From Corallococcus sp. NCRR (GTDB lineage: Bacteria; Myxococcota; Myxococcia; Myxococcales; Myxococcaceae), in the NCBI RefSeq assembly GCF_026965535.1, contig NZ_CP114039.1:2542001-2606000 (forward strand): a DNA stretch of 64,000 nt, in the 5' to 3' direction. Under the pieces are notes generated by a model. The model had not been told where the DNA came from. It worked only from the letters and a program-made list of their open reading frames with translations, and did not search any database. The first letter of the stretch is position 1. The number at the start of each line of letters is the position of its first letter. Shown one piece after another: positions 32,860 through 43,010 of this stretch. The position numbers and the translations under genes were made by a program.

Positions 32860-33324
32860 TCAGAAGACGTTCATCAGCTCCACGTCGAAGACGAGCACGG
32901 CGTTGCTGGGGATGACGGGCGCGGAGCCGCGCGAGCCGTAGCCCAGGTCGGAAGGGATGACGAGCTTGCGCTTGCCACCCACGCGCATGCCGACGAGCCC
33001 CTCCTCCCAGCCCTTGATGACGTTGCCATTGCCCAGAACGAAGTCGATGGGCTCACCGCGCGCGCGGCTGTTGTCGAACATGGAGCCGTCCGGCAGCCAG
33101 CCCGCGTAGTGGACGTACACGTAGCTCTTGTTCACGGCCTCCTTGCCGGTGCCCACGACCAGGTCCTGCGTGTAGAGCCCGGACTCGCTCTTGTTCATCG
33201 CGGACAGGTCCACGCCCAGGGACTCGGCGTAGGTCACCTTCGCGGGGTCACCCGAGGACGATGAGTCGTCATCACCACAGCCGGCCAGGGCCAGCACCGC
33301 GCACAGCAGAAGGGAACGAAGCAT
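32860..33324 (-). CDS. FKBP-type peptidyl-prolyl isomerase lipoprotein
   Basis: A 154-residue lipoprotein with lipobox LAGC (C16), a Ser/Asp-rich spacer and one FKBP domain. The segments [37 protein letters not shown] and [13 protein letters not shown] hold the usual active-site aromatics. It should catalyse proline isomerisation in the envelope, probably in the periplasm. ATG 33324 is preceded by GGCTGCGGGCC, a weak site. It is divergent from the MFS transporter. Confidence 0.9.
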   Translation of the reverse strand: MLRSLLLCAVLALAGCGDDDSSSSGDPAKVTYAESLGVDLSAMNKSESGLYTQDLVVGTGKEAVNKSYVYVHYAGWLPDGSMFDNSRARGEPIDFVLGNGNVIKGWEEGLVGMRVGGKRKLVIPSDLGYGSRGSAPVIPSNAVLVFDVELMNVF

Positions 33325-33456
33325 GGCCCGCAGCCTGCCGCGCGCGAGCCCCGTGGGGAAGGGGGGCACGCATGGCCTGCCCGCCCGGACGGTGATGGGC
33401 GCGCACGTCCTGCTTGAAGCGCGTCCAGGCGGGGCATATCCGTTGCGCCGCCCGCC

Positions 33457-34668
33457 ATGCAGACGCCCTCTGAACCCGCGCCTTCCGCTTCGCTTCGTCC
33501 CTCGCTCGTCTGGCTGATGGCGGTGGCCGGCGCCGTCACCGTCGCGAACCTCTATTACAACCAGCCCCTCCTGGGAGACATCGGCCGGACGTTGGGTGCG
33601 GACGGCAGCGCGCTGGGGCTGGTGCCCACGCTGACGCAGGTGGGCTACGCGGTGGGCATGCTGTTCCTGGTGCCGCTGGGGGACAGCCTGGAGCGCCGCA
33701 AGGTCATCCTCCTGTTGTGTGGCTGCGTGGGCGTGGCGCTGGTGGCCGCGGGGCTTGCTCCCAGCCTGCACGTGCTGGTGGCGGCGAGCTTCGCCATCGG
33801 CGTCACCACGGTGGTGCCGCAGATGCTCATCCCGTTCGCGGCGCAGCTCGCGGCGCCCTCGGAGCGCGGACGCGTGGTGGGCATGGTGATGAGCGGGCTG
33901 CTCATCGGCATCCTCCTGTCGCGCACGGCGGCGGGCTTCGTGGGCACGCACCTGGGCTGGCGCACCATGTTCTTCATGGCCGCGGGGCTGATGGGGGTGA
34001 CGGGCGTGGTGCTGCGCTTCACGCTGCCCTCGGCGCCGCCGGTGGCCGCCATGCCCTATCCGCAGTTGATGCGGTCGCTCATCCACCTGGCCCGCACGGA
34101 GCCCGTGCTGCGGCTGCACGCGCTCCTGGGCGGACTGACCTTCGGCGCGTTCAGCGCCTTCTGGGCCACGCTGGCGCTCTATCTGCGCTCGCTGCCCGGG
34201 CACTACGACGCGCAGGTCGCGGGCCTCTTCGGCGTGGTGGGCGTGGCGGGCGCGGTCATCGCGCCGCTGGTGGGGCGCTTCGCGGACCGGGGCGCTGGCC
34301 GCCGCATCAACGCGCTGGCCATCGCCGTGCTGCTGGCGTCCTTTGGCGTGCTGTGGCTGTGGGGGCACTCGCTGTGGGGCATCGCGCTGGGCGTGGTGCT
34401 GCTGGACCTGGGCGCTCAGGCGAATCAGATCGCCAACCAGGCGCGGGTGTACTCGCTGCGGCCTGACGCCCGGAGCCGGCTCAACACCCTCTACATGGTG
34501 ACGTACTTCGTGGGCGGCGCCGCGGGCGCGTGGGCGGGCATGTCGGCGTGGACGCGCGCGGGCTGGCCGGGCGTGTGCGCCGTGGGCGCGGCGATGTCGC
34601 TCACCGCGCTGGTGGCCGTGCTCTGGGGCGCGCGACGCCTGCCGGCGACCCACGCCCCCGCGACCTGA
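33457..34668 (+). CDS. MFS transporter
   Basis: A 403-residue transporter with twelve helices. The start [16 protein letters not shown] and the loop [13 protein letters not shown] after TM2 mark the sugar/drug efflux branch of the major facilitator superfamily; a second signature is [13 protein letters not shown] mid-protein. The substrate is unknown; such proteins often export drugs or small metabolites. No ribosome-binding site is visible before ATG 33457, suggesting a short leader. It is convergent with the GNAT gene, with only four bases between the stops. Confidence 0.85.
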   Translation: MQTPSEPAPSASLRPSLVWLMAVAGAVTVANLYYNQPLLGDIGRTLGADGSALGLVPTLTQVGYAVGMLFLVPLGDSLERRKVILLLCGCVGVALVAAGLAPSLHVLVAASFAIGVTTVVPQMLIPFAAQLAAPSERGRVVGMVMSGLLIGILLSRTAAGFVGTHLGWRTMFFMAAGLMGVTGVVLRFTLPSAPPVAAMPYPQLMRSLIHLARTEPVLRLHALLGGLTFGAFSAFWATLALYLRSLPGHYDAQVAGLFGVVGVAGAVIAPLVGRFADRGAGRRINALAIAVLLASFGVLWLWGHSLWGIALGVVLLDLGAQANQIANQARVYSLRPDARSRLNTLYMVTYFVGGAAGAWAGMSAWTRAGWPGVCAVGAAMSLTALVAVLWGARRLPATHAPAT

Positions 34669-34672
34669 AGCC

Positions 34673-35110
34673 TCAGAGGTCGCGCTGCATGTGACGGTGG
34701 GGGATGCCCACCTCGACGAAGGGCTCGCCATACACGGCGTAGCCCAGCCGCTCGTAGAAGGGGACGACGGGGCCCCGCGCGTGCAGGTGCACGTGGCCGA
34801 ACCCGCGCTTGCGCAGCTCGTCCTCCAGCGCGCGCACCAGCTTCGCGCCCAGGCCCTTGCCCTGCAGGGACGGCAGCACCGCCATCTGGAAGAGCCGGCC
34901 GCCGCGCGCGTCCTCCGGGTTGAAGAGCACGCAGCCCTGCACGACGCCGCCCGCGTGGGCCACCAGGTGGAGGCTCTCGTCCTCGAAGGGGAACTTCACG
35001 TCCTCGCGGGCATGGCCCAGCGGCTCGCGCAGCACGCGGAAGCGCAGCTCCAGCTCCCCCTCGTAGAGCGGGTGGCGGGGGTCGATGAAGTCGAAGCGGA
35101 GGTCATTCAT
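34673..35110 (-). CDS. GNAT-family N-acetyltransferase
   Basis: A 145-residue acetyltransferase. The acetyl-CoA loop is [15 protein letters not shown] (about 82-96), preceded by [10 protein letters not shown], and the domain ends [20 protein letters not shown]. This resembles the ElaA/YjgM-like branch acting on small molecules or proteins. It is the last gene of a minus-strand set, 14 bases after the TonB-receptor fusion. Confidence 0.85.
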   Translation of the reverse strand: MNDLRFDFIDPRHPLYEGELELRFRVLREPLGHAREDVKFPFEDESLHLVAHAGGVVQGCVLFNPEDARGGRLFQMAVLPSLQGKGLGAKLVRALEDELRKRGFGHVHLHARGPVVPFYERLGYAVYGEPFVEVGIPHRHMQRDL

Positions 35111-35124
35111 GGCGCGGGAGTCTG

Positions 35125-37992
35125 TCAGAAGCTGCCGGTGAGCTGGAGGTTGAACGTGCGGCCGTACTGGGGCACGGGTCCCGCGGACACGTCATCGCTC
35201 ACGACGAAGGCGTAGCGCGAGTCGAGCAGGTTGTTCACGCCCGCGAAGTAGCGCAGCCGGCCGTAGTCGCCGGACACGCCGAAGCCCACGAGCAGCGCCT
35301 CCCCGCTGGCCGCGCCGGCGACGCTCGGCACCCGGGCGCTCTGGTAGGTGGCCTGCGTGGCGATGCGCATGTCGCCGTTGCCCACGGGCAGCAGGAAGCG
35401 CCCGGAGGCCAGGTGCGCGGGCGCGGCCTCCACCACGTCCTGCGAGGCGTTGCGCAGCGTCACGTACGAATAGCTCAGGTCCACCAGCAGCCAGCGGCCC
35501 GGCTGCCAGTGCAGCCCGGCTTCCGCGCCCCACGCGAGCGTCTCGCCGGAGTTGTTCGCGTAGACGAGGCACTGGGTGGGCGCGCTCGCGGTGCCGCAAG
35601 CGGGCGTGGCCGCGGACTCGGTGGTGAGCGTGACGAGCTGGGAGATGCGGTTGTGGTAGCCCGCCACCGTCAGGCGCAGCTCGTGCGTCAGGTCGTGCGA
35701 GTGCTCCACCTCGAAGGTGGTGATGGTCTCCGGGTTCAGCTGCTTCGCGGGGCGCTGGGTGAGGAGGTTGTCCTCATAGAACAGCTCGTAGACGTTGGGG
35801 GCGCGGAACGCGCGGCCGATGACGAGCTTGGTGAGGCCCTGCTCATACGGCCGGCCAATGACCGCGAGCCGGGGCGTGAGCGGCAGCGAGTCCAGGTCGG
35901 AGTACTTGTCCACGCGGAAGCCCAGGGACAGGCTCAGGCGCGGGTGCAGGCGCCACTCGTCCAGCGCGTACACGGACACGAGCGAGCGCGTCCGCGAGCC
36001 CAGCGACGCGGCCACCGCGGGGCCCACGCTCTTCTGGTCCACGCGCAGCTGCGCCTGGCCCTCCACGCCCACGGTGAGGCGGTTGGCTTCGGACAGGACC
36101 GCCAGCAGGCGCGCCTCGCCGGTGAGCCAGTCCGCCGCGCCGGAGTCGGTGTTCGTCACCGCGTTGTCGCCGCCGTCGTAGTTCCAGTGGCCCTTGTAGC
36201 GGCTGAGGTCCAGCGCGCCGCGCAGGGACAGCACGAAGCGCTCGGACAGGGGGCGCTCGTACTTGGCCTCGGCGAAGCCGCGCACGTCCTGCACGCGCGT
36301 GCCCTGCGCGCCCACCACGGTGCCATAGGGCGCGGTGGGCACGTCCTTGCTGCGCCCGTGCAGCCGGGCCACCAGGGACAGGTTGCCCAGGCGCGCGCGC
36401 AGCGAACCGGTGCCGGCGCGCTCGCCGTCCAGGCCGGTGACGATGGGGCCCGAGTCGCCCAGGCGCGTGGTGTCCGCGCCGTGGGCCTTCATGCCCGCGA
36501 GGCTGAAGAGGACGGAGCGCTGCGGGTCCTCCCACGACGTGGTGGCGTGCACGCGCGTGGCGCCCAGCGCGCCCACGGCGCCGGTGACTTCCAGCCGCCG
36601 GTCCAGGCCCAGCGACTCGCGCGGCACCACGTTGATGACGCCGAAGAACGCGCCCGTGCCGTACAGCGCGCTGCCGGGGCCGCGCACCACTTCGATGCGC
36701 TCCACCTCTTCCAGGTCCACGCTGAGGTCGTGCGCCGCGTAGCCCTGGCCGGCCCACACGTCGTTCATCGCGTGGCCGTCCCAGAGGATGAGGATGCGCG
36801 TGTTGAGGTCGCCCGGCGGCGAGAAGCCGCGCACGCCCAGGTACGTGTACGTCCGGTCGTCGGTGAGGAAGAAGCCGCGCACGCCCGCCAGCGCCTCCGC
36901 CAGGGTGCGCCAGCCGAACGCGCGCAGCTCCTCCGGCGTGAGCACGGTGGTGGAGGCGGGGGCCTCGTCCACGGACAGGAGGCGCTTGGACGCCGCACGC
37001 ACCGGGGGCGGCTCGTAGCGCAGGGTGGCGTGGACCTTCACCTCCTGGTCGGGGATGACGGTGACCTTCTGGCGCACGGGGCGCACGTCGCGGCTCTCCA
37101 CCTCCAGCACGTGCTCGCCCTGCGGCAGGGTGACGACGGTGGGGGTGAAGCCCGCGGGCCGGCCGTCCACGCGCACGGTGGCGCCGTCGTGGTTGGCGGT
37201 GACGACGACGCGGCCGCTGGGCGCCGTCTGCGCGGTCAGCGTGACGGCGAGCGGCAGGGTGCCTTCCGCGGGCACGTCGATGACGTACTGGCCGGGCGCG
37301 TGGCCGGGCGCGCGCACGTGCAGCACGCGCTGACCCGGAGACAGCCGCAGCTTCGCGGGGATGCGGCCCAGCACCGGGCCGGTGGGGCTGTCACGCAGCT
37401 CCGCGCCCTCGGGGGAGCCGGTGATGTCCACCAGGCCGGTGATGAGGGCCAGGTCCAGGTCCACCGGCACCTCCCGGCCCCGGACGAGGGTGACGCTGGC
37501 CTCGGTGGGGCGGTAGCCGGACTTCTGGACCAGGACCTTGTGGCGGCCCGGCGACAGCGCGAGCGTCTGCGGCGAGCGGCCCCGGCTGCCCAGGTCCGCG
37601 CGGTCCACGAAGACCTCCGCGCCGCGGGGATTGGTGGTGACGCGCACCAGGGCGACCTTGGGACGCAGGCGCTCCAGGGAGCGGCTGACCTCCGACGCGT
37701 CCTCGGCCGGCAGGTCCTCGCCGAGCAGGTCGTTGTAGTAGCGGTACGCCTCGTTGAACTTGCCCAGCGCCTCGAAGCAGCGCGCGATGTTGAAGAGCAC
37801 GTTGCGGTTGGGTACCAGCCGGTAGCTGGTGAAGTACGAGCGCAGCGCCTCCGTGTAGTTGCCGTGGGAGTACGCGTCGTTGCCCAGCTCGAAGGCGATG
37901 TCCGCCTCGTCCGCGTTGTTGTCCGCGAGCGCGGGACCGGCGGTGAGGAGCCAGAGGGACAGCAGCCAGGGGCCGAGGGCGGACGCACGCAT
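35125..37992 (-). CDS. TonB-dependent receptor with N-terminal TPR and PEGA domains
   Basis: A 955-residue protein with an unusual order: signal peptide (1-23), TPR-like helices (about 27-95), three PEGA domains (about 115-185, 190-255, 262-328), a TonB plug (about 345-460, with RILILWDGHAMNDVWAGQGY and VERIEVVRGPGSALYGTGAF) and a full outer-membrane beta-barrel ending QLTGSF with terminal Phe. The barrel should import a large substrate using TonB energy. The TPR and PEGA modules would sit in the periplasm and may dock proteins or peptidoglycan. I could not see a clear TonB box. The start is ATG 37992. It lies between HIT and GNAT genes on the same strand. Confidence 0.85.
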   Translation of the reverse strand: MRASALGPWLLSLWLLTAGPALADNNADEADIAFELGNDAYSHGNYTEALRSYFTSYRLVPNRNVLFNIARCFEALGKFNEAYRYYNDLLGEDLPAEDASEVSRSLERLRPKVALVRVTTNPRGAEVFVDRADLGSRGRSPQTLALSPGRHKVLVQKSGYRPTEASVTLVRGREVPVDLDLALITGLVDITGSPEGAELRDSPTGPVLGRIPAKLRLSPGQRVLHVRAPGHAPGQYVIDVPAEGTLPLAVTLTAQTAPSGRVVVTANHDGATVRVDGRPAGFTPTVVTLPQGEHVLEVESRDVRPVRQKVTVIPDQEVKVHATLRYEPPPVRAASKRLLSVDEAPASTTVLTPEELRAFGWRTLAEALAGVRGFFLTDDRTYTYLGVRGFSPPGDLNTRILILWDGHAMNDVWAGQGYAAHDLSVDLEEVERIEVVRGPGSALYGTGAFFGVINVVPRESLGLDRRLEVTGAVGALGATRVHATTSWEDPQRSVLFSLAGMKAHGADTTRLGDSGPIVTGLDGERAGTGSLRARLGNLSLVARLHGRSKDVPTAPYGTVVGAQGTRVQDVRGFAEAKYERPLSERFVLSLRGALDLSRYKGHWNYDGGDNAVTNTDSGAADWLTGEARLLAVLSEANRLTVGVEGQAQLRVDQKSVGPAVAASLGSRTRSLVSVYALDEWRLHPRLSLSLGFRVDKYSDLDSLPLTPRLAVIGRPYEQGLTKLVIGRAFRAPNVYELFYEDNLLTQRPAKQLNPETITTFEVEHSHDLTHELRLTVAGYHNRISQLVTLTTESAATPACGTASAPTQCLVYANNSGETLAWGAEAGLHWQPGRWLLVDLSYSYVTLRNASQDVVEAAPAHLASGRFLLPVGNGDMRIATQATYQSARVPSVAGAASGEALLVGFGVSGDYGRLRYFAGVNNLLDSRYAFVVSDDVSAGPVPQYGRTFNLQLTGSF

Positions 37993-38077
37993 GAGGACGC
38001 GTGCATTCTCGCCCCGATGCGGTGTCAGGTCCACGACACTGACCTCGCACGGACGGGCACCGCACGCCCGGCGTGAG

Positions 38078-38521
38078 TCAGCGGGCGAGCGCCGCCGCCA
38101 GCCGCCGGGCCGCGGCCTCCAGCGTTTCCGGCGGCAGGTGCTCCGCCGGGGCCGCGTCGAAGGCGCCCCGACCCCGGAGGTGGGCCGGGGTGTCCGCGAA
38201 GCGGGGGACGAGGTGCAGGTGGAAGTGGCGGAGCACGTCGCCAATGGCGAACGCGTAGACGTGCTCGGCGCCGAGCACCTCGCGCTGGGCGCGCATCACC
38301 CGGGCGGCGAACGGGCCCAATTCCCGCGCCGCCGCTTCGTCCAGGTCATACCAGCCGCGCACGTGCTGATCGCTGGTGAGCACCACCCAGCCCGGGACGG
38401 GGCTGGGGGACGCCACCCCGTGGAGGACCAGCCCGGGCGCCCGCGCGAGCACGCCACCCGGTGGGTGGACCGCTCCGCGAACGATGGCGCAGCCCAGGCA
38501 GGGGTCGTTGACGTCTGACAT
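38078..38521 (-). CDS. HIT-family protein
   Basis: A 147-residue histidine-triad hydrolase: HFHLHLVPR with H99, H101 and H103, the last acting as nucleophile. An N-terminal CxxC (C8, C11) recalls the zinc site of some HIT proteins. It is likely to act on nucleotide phosphoramidates or dinucleoside polyphosphates. The gene lies 85 bases upstream of the TonB-receptor fusion and may be co-transcribed. It is divergent from the lipoprotein gene at 38673. Confidence 0.87.
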   Translation of the reverse strand: MSDVNDPCLGCAIVRGAVHPPGGVLARAPGLVLHGVASPSPVPGWVVLTSDQHVRGWYDLDEAAARELGPFAARVMRAQREVLGAEHVYAFAIGDVLRHFHLHLVPRFADTPAHLRGRGAFDAAPAEHLPPETLEAAARRLAAALAR

Positions 38522-38672
38522 GGCGAGTCATCCTCTTTCAGGGCGCTTGGAAGCCCTTGGGTAGAATTCACCCCACCTTGACGGCGTGGGCCCGGGTCAG
38601 GGAGTGTCCGATTTCCGCCCTTTGGATGCAGCTGGGGCGTGAAAATTCCGTCATAAATTCAAGGTGGGGACG

Positions 38673-40325
38673 ATGAAGAAGCATGTGCTGATGGCCGTGT
38701 TGCCGCTGCTGGCCTGGGGGTGCGGTGACGCGACTGACGCGGACAACGATGGTGTCGCGGACGGCATCCGTGATCCGAACAACGTGTCGGTGGTGGTGCC
38801 TTCCACGCCGAAGGGCACGGTGTCGGGCCAGGTGCTGAGCACGACGCTACAGCCGATGGCGGACGTGACGGTCGCGATGACGATCGGCAGCCAGCCGACG
38901 GGCAAGTCGGCGACGACGGACGCCAGCGGCAACTTCGTGATGACGGACGTGCCGGCGGCCGCGCAGGTGCTGCTGACGTTCAGCAAGACCGGCTACGCGA
39001 CGCTGCGCGCGACCTCCACGGTGCCGGCGGCCGCGGGTACGGTCCCCATCAACAACGGCAACGCGAGCTTCGGTCCGGTGACGCTGGCGCAGCTGAACGG
39101 CTCGCTGGCCGTCACGGTGGTGACGCCGCAGGGCCGTCCGGCGGTGGGCGCGAAGGGCGTGCTCGAGGTGGACAAGGCCGGCTCGGTCATCCTGAGCAAC
39201 TACGACTCCGTCGCCTCCGTCATCAGCAAGGTCTACGTGGAGGCCACGGCGGACTCCAATGGCGTGATGACCTTCAGCGGCATCCCCTCCGGCGTGGAGC
39301 TGGCGCGCCTGGGCGGCACGTACAACCTGTGGATCGCGCCGCTGGACACCAACGGTGACGGCCTGGCGGACACGGGCGGTTACACGAAGAGCTACTCGGG
39401 TGGCTCCATCGTGGGCACGCAGGCCACGACGCTCGCGCAGCTGAACTTCTCGAAGCCGTCGGGCGCGGGTGCGCTGACCATCGAGGGTGGCAACGTGTCC
39501 AGCCTGAAGGGCGCCGCGGAGGTGGATCCGCTCCGCAACATGGTGCGTCCTGGCGAGCCCATCTACGTGTACTTCAACCAGCCGGTGCAGCCGGGCTCGG
39601 TGTTCGTGCGCCTGACGGATGAGTACGCCAAGGAGTCGCTGCCGGTGACGGCCCAGGTGAACGTCGGCGGTTACTCGGCGACCATCAACCCGGGCAACGG
39701 CATCGTGCAGGAGGGCAAGGAGTACAACATCTTCGTGCGCGCCGTGGCCGCCGAGGGTGGCAGCAACTACAGCCGCACGGGCTTCTTCTTCGGCGGCGAC
39801 CAGTCCGCGCCGAGGGCGATCACCATCGCGGAGCTGCGGTACCAGGAGACCGAGCGGCCGCCGGCGATTGGCGCGTTCCAGCTCAATTCCACTGAACTCG
39901 TGTACGTGAGCTTCAGCGCGCCCATCGCGAAGCAGGTCGGCCAGTCCGTCCAGGTCCTCCTCGGTGTCGACATCGACGGCGTCGGCGGCGTGGGTGGCAA
40001 CTCCTTCGGTGAGATTGGCAATAGCAGTGGCCAGGGCTTCCCCCTGGAGATGGCCGAGCCGACGAAGCCCATCCAGACGCGCACGCCGGCCGAGCTGCCG
40101 GTATTTGGCATCCAGCCGTCCGGGTACAGCACCCGCTATTACTTCACCTACAGCGGCAATGCCCTCGTCGGTCTGAACACGATTCCTATCCGGGTGGTGT
40201 TCAGCAACCTGGCGCCCGTCCTGGGCACCAACGACGTCTACGAGTCCATCTGGGGCCAGCCGATCAACGCGGACCTGGAAATGACGGGCATCATCCAGCA
40301 GCCCCCGCCGGCCCTGCCTAATTGA
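38673..40325 (+). CDS. Lipoprotein with carboxypeptidase-regulatory-like domain
   Basis: A 550-residue lipoprotein: lipobox LAWGC, then DATDADNDGVADGIRDPNN, a calcium-type Asp-rich linker (thrombospondin-3-like), then a carboxypeptidase-regulatory/SpaA-like domain (GTVSGQVLSTTLQPMADVTV, about 49-110). Several beta-rich Ig-like domains and an ending NADLEMTGIIQQPPPALPN follow. It is probably a surface-exposed structural or adhesive protein; no enzyme motif is seen. AAGGTGGGGACG precedes ATG 38673. A strong terminator follows at 40368-40410. Confidence 0.75.
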   Translation: MKKHVLMAVLPLLAWGCGDATDADNDGVADGIRDPNNVSVVVPSTPKGTVSGQVLSTTLQPMADVTVAMTIGSQPTGKSATTDASGNFVMTDVPAAAQVLLTFSKTGYATLRATSTVPAAAGTVPINNGNASFGPVTLAQLNGSLAVTVVTPQGRPAVGAKGVLEVDKAGSVILSNYDSVASVISKVYVEATADSNGVMTFSGIPSGVELARLGGTYNLWIAPLDTNGDGLADTGGYTKSYSGGSIVGTQATTLAQLNFSKPSGAGALTIEGGNVSSLKGAAEVDPLRNMVRPGEPIYVYFNQPVQPGSVFVRLTDEYAKESLPVTAQVNVGGYSATINPGNGIVQEGKEYNIFVRAVAAEGGSNYSRTGFFFGGDQSAPRAITIAELRYQETERPPAIGAFQLNSTELVYVSFSAPIAKQVGQSVQVLLGVDIDGVGGVGGNSFGEIGNSSGQGFPLEMAEPTKPIQTRTPAELPVFGIQPSGYSTRYYFTYSGNALVGLNTIPIRVVFSNLAPVLGTNDVYESIWGQPINADLEMTGIIQQPPPALPN

Positions 40326-40367
40326 GCCTGGCTGCGTCATCCTGACGTAGGAGGTTGACTCCTCCTG

Positions 40368-40410
40368 GATGCCCCCGTGAAGCCCATGCTTCGCGGGGGC
40401 ATCTTCGTTT
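40368..40410 (+). terminator. Rho-independent terminator
   Basis: A 15-bp stem, GATGCCCCCGTGAAG (40368-40382) with CTTCGCGGGGGCATC (40389-40403), including one T-G pair, a six-base loop and TTCGTTT after it. It lies 42 bases beyond the stop codon at 40325. Confidence 0.88.
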
Positions 40411-40546
40411 CAAGCTGTCCCCGGGGAGGGATCCTCCCGTCTTGAATGGAGACGTGTCCCCGCGTCACTGGACGCGCAACGTCCCGAGGATGCATACGGA
40501 TCGGGTCCACTTCCGGATGGACTCCTTCTTGCTAAGCCGCGTCACC

Positions 40547-42364
40547 ATGAAAAATCTCAGCTTCATCTGGATGACGATGCTGCTCATGCCCGCGGCATGC
40601 ATCCAGATTCCCGAACTCGCTGCTCCCCCCGCGACGCCTCCAGGCAGTGATGCAGGAACGGGCCCGCAGGAGCAGGAGCCGATTGGTATCCAATGGATGT
40701 CGCCTGTTGAAGGGGCAAGGGTCGGAAGCACCGCGAGACTTCAGGTTCAACTGACGGGATCCGCACCGGACCGTGTAGAGTTGCTCGTGGATGGCGCCAC
40801 GGTCGCTAACTTGGAAGCGCCGTTCGTCCTGGACTGGGAAACGCAATCCATTTCAGAGGGTCCGCATGCGTTTGTCATCCGCGCGCTCCGGGAGGAACAG
40901 GAGTTCTTGAGCGCCCCACGCCAGTTGGTGGTGGACCGGACGAAGCCCCGCATGGTCACCCGAGTGCCCGTCAATGGTGCCCCAGAGGTTTCAGTCCTGG
41001 CACCCATTGAGGCCACCTTCTCGGAACCCTTGGACCCGACCACCGCGAATGGACAGTCGATACAACTCATGACGGAGACCGGGCGCTTGGAGGCGACGGT
41101 CATTCTTTCGGAGGATGGAACGACCTTGACCTTGCGCCCGGCTTCGCCGCTACCGGTCAATCAGCAGGTCCGAGTGGTGATGGCGGGTACGGTCGTCGAT
41201 CTCGCCGGAAACCAGTTGGATGCGCTGTCTCAGGATTGGGCATGGTCCGTGCCTGCCTATCTCCAGTGGGGTGAGCCTCAGTTCGCAGGAAAGCTTGAAG
41301 AGAGTTACGTTGGAGAGACGTCACTTCGGGTGGGAATGGATGCCCTTCCCATTGTGGCCTGGACGCAGAACAGTTCGGTTCATGTGAAACGCTGGCGTGG
41401 CGAGGGTTGGGAGTATCTGGGCGGTCCCCTGAACGGAGGCGCGAACAACTCCGCCTGGGGCAATGCACTGCAGATCAATTCTGACGGCAGCCCGATGGTG
41501 GCTTGGTTGGAGTACGCCACAGGCCTCGGCCAGAGTCAGGTTCATGTCCGCAGATGGAATGGAACTGCATGGGCCTCCATGGGCACATACATGACGACCA
41601 GCCTTACGCAGAGTGCCATCCCTTGGATGGGGTTTACTTCCAGAGCCCAGCAGCTTCCGGTCGTGGCATGGCACGAAGAGAATGCTTCACAGGCACAGGT
41701 TGTCTTCCGCCAGTGGGATGGAAGCAATTGGGTGGCAAAGGCCGCGCCACTGCCAATCAAGAAAGGCGCGAACATCAATTACCTGGGGTTCGACCTGGAT
41801 GCCTCGGAGAGGCCCATCGTCTCTTTCACGCAATACGAAGCAGCCACTGGCGAAGTGGGGCGAGTGATGCGGTGGGATGGGACTTCCTGGACGGAAATCT
41901 CCACAGGGCTTGGCTTGCTGCCAGTCACCCGTTGTTTTGGAAGCGATGGGCACTTGTTTGTGGGAGGAACCGCCTGGGTCAATGGCGCCTGGGCAGGGCT
42001 TGTCAGGAAATGGAGTGGGAGCGCCTGGGCGACGGTCGGCGAACCGTTGGCGGACATCGCCGGTGGAACGGCTCGGCGTGTGGATGCCATGGCGATGGGC
42101 TCCCAAGGGGCGTTGATCGTGCTCGCGAGCGAAGCTCCCTCCGCGACTGAAACGGCCAGCCGCATCGGGCAGGCGCGGCGCTGGACGGGAACCCAATGGG
42201 AGTCCTTGGGTGGCATCTTGAAACCCAACCTGGGCAGCTTGCTGTGGGGTCTCCCCGACTTCGCCCTCGCCGGGGATGACGAGCCCATCGTGTCCTGGAC
42301 GGAGAAGGTCGAGTCGGCCGACACGTTCAACTGGGCCGTCGGCGTCTACCGACTCAACCATTGA
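40547..42364 (+). CDS. Low-GC lipoprotein with Ig-like domains and beta-propeller-like repeats
   Basis: A 605-residue lipoprotein (signal peptide ending LMPAAC). An Ig-like domain (about 45-130, GIQWMSPVEGARVGSTARLQ) is followed by a Big/SbsA-type Ig domain (TKPRMVTRVPVNGAPEVSVL, about 131-230). Then come at least six copies of an RW-x-G-x2-W-x2-hG motif (KRWRGEGWEYLG, RRWNGTAWASMG, RQWDGSNWVAKA, MRWDGTSWTEIS, RKWSGSAWATVG, RRWTGTQWESLG), as in beta-propellers. Base composition is clearly lower in GC than its neighbours: 31 of 60 at 41281-41340. It is probably a surface protein that evolves fast or was acquired. No ribosome-binding site is obvious. Confidence 0.75.
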   Translation: MKNLSFIWMTMLLMPAACIQIPELAAPPATPPGSDAGTGPQEQEPIGIQWMSPVEGARVGSTARLQVQLTGSAPDRVELLVDGATVANLEAPFVLDWETQSISEGPHAFVIRALREEQEFLSAPRQLVVDRTKPRMVTRVPVNGAPEVSVLAPIEATFSEPLDPTTANGQSIQLMTETGRLEATVILSEDGTTLTLRPASPLPVNQQVRVVMAGTVVDLAGNQLDALSQDWAWSVPAYLQWGEPQFAGKLEESYVGETSLRVGMDALPIVAWTQNSSVHVKRWRGEGWEYLGGPLNGGANNSAWGNALQINSDGSPMVAWLEYATGLGQSQVHVRRWNGTAWASMGTYMTTSLTQSAIPWMGFTSRAQQLPVVAWHEENASQAQVVFRQWDGSNWVAKAAPLPIKKGANINYLGFDLDASERPIVSFTQYEAATGEVGRVMRWDGTSWTEISTGLGLLPVTRCFGSDGHLFVGGTAWVNGAWAGLVRKWSGSAWATVGEPLADIAGGTARRVDAMAMGSQGALIVLASEAPSATETASRIGQARRWTGTQWESLGGILKPNLGSLLWGLPDFALAGDDEPIVSWTEKVESADTFNWAVGVYRLNH

Positions 42365-42539
42365 GCCCCACTCCCAGTCCCTCCGCCCACCTACACTGTC
42401 GTCCGCTGTGTCCCTGTCGCCCGGCCGACATCGGACCTACCCTGGGATACGTCCAGGGAAATCTTGCGAGAACGGGCGCTTTTCGGTGGACGTGTTTAGA
42501 TTCGCTCCGCCCCTCCCCTGCATGCGAGGCCTCTGCTCC

Positions 42540-43010
42540 ATGAAGAACGCGGTCCTGACATCTCCAGAGGGTGAGCCAACCGCGAGCGGTGGGCCCGCTC
42601 CCGTGAACTCCGCCAAGCAGCGCGTCCTCGTCGTCGACGACTTCGACGACGCCCGCGAGATGTACGCCGAATACCTGGAGTTCTGCGGGTTTGAGGTGGA
42701 CACCGCGAAGAACGGCCTGGAGGCCGTGGAGAAGGCCCAGGAGGGGGAGCCGGACATCATCCTCATGGACCTGTCCCTCCCCGTCATGGATGGCTGGGAG
42801 GCGACGCGGCGCATCAAGCAGGACACCCGCACCCGCGACATCCCCGTGATGGCCCTCACCGGCCACGTGCTCGCCGGCAACGCCGAGCACGCCCTGTCCG
42901 TGGGCGCGGACGAGTTCGTCGCCAAGCCCTGCCTTCCCCAGGACCTGGAGAACAAGATCCGCAACATGCTCAAACCCAGCAAGGCGAAGCCTCGCTCGGG
43001 TCAGGAGTAA
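42540..43010 (+). CDS. Single-domain response regulator
   Basis: A 156-residue protein: a 25-residue flexible start, then one receiver domain. Phospho-acceptor D77 (LMDLSLPVMDGWEATRRIK), acidic pair D33/D34, T107 (ALTGH) and K129 (AKPC) are all present, so it should be functional. There is no output domain, as in CheY or DivK; it must act by binding partners. No histidine kinase is adjacent. The Ser/Thr kinase gene begins 119 bases downstream. Confidence 0.9.
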   Translation: MKNAVLTSPEGEPTASGGPAPVNSAKQRVLVVDDFDDAREMYAEYLEFCGFEVDTAKNGLEAVEKAQEGEPDIILMDLSLPVMDGWEATRRIKQDTRTRDIPVMALTGHVLAGNAEHALSVGADEFVAKPCLPQDLENKIRNMLKPSKAKPRSGQE

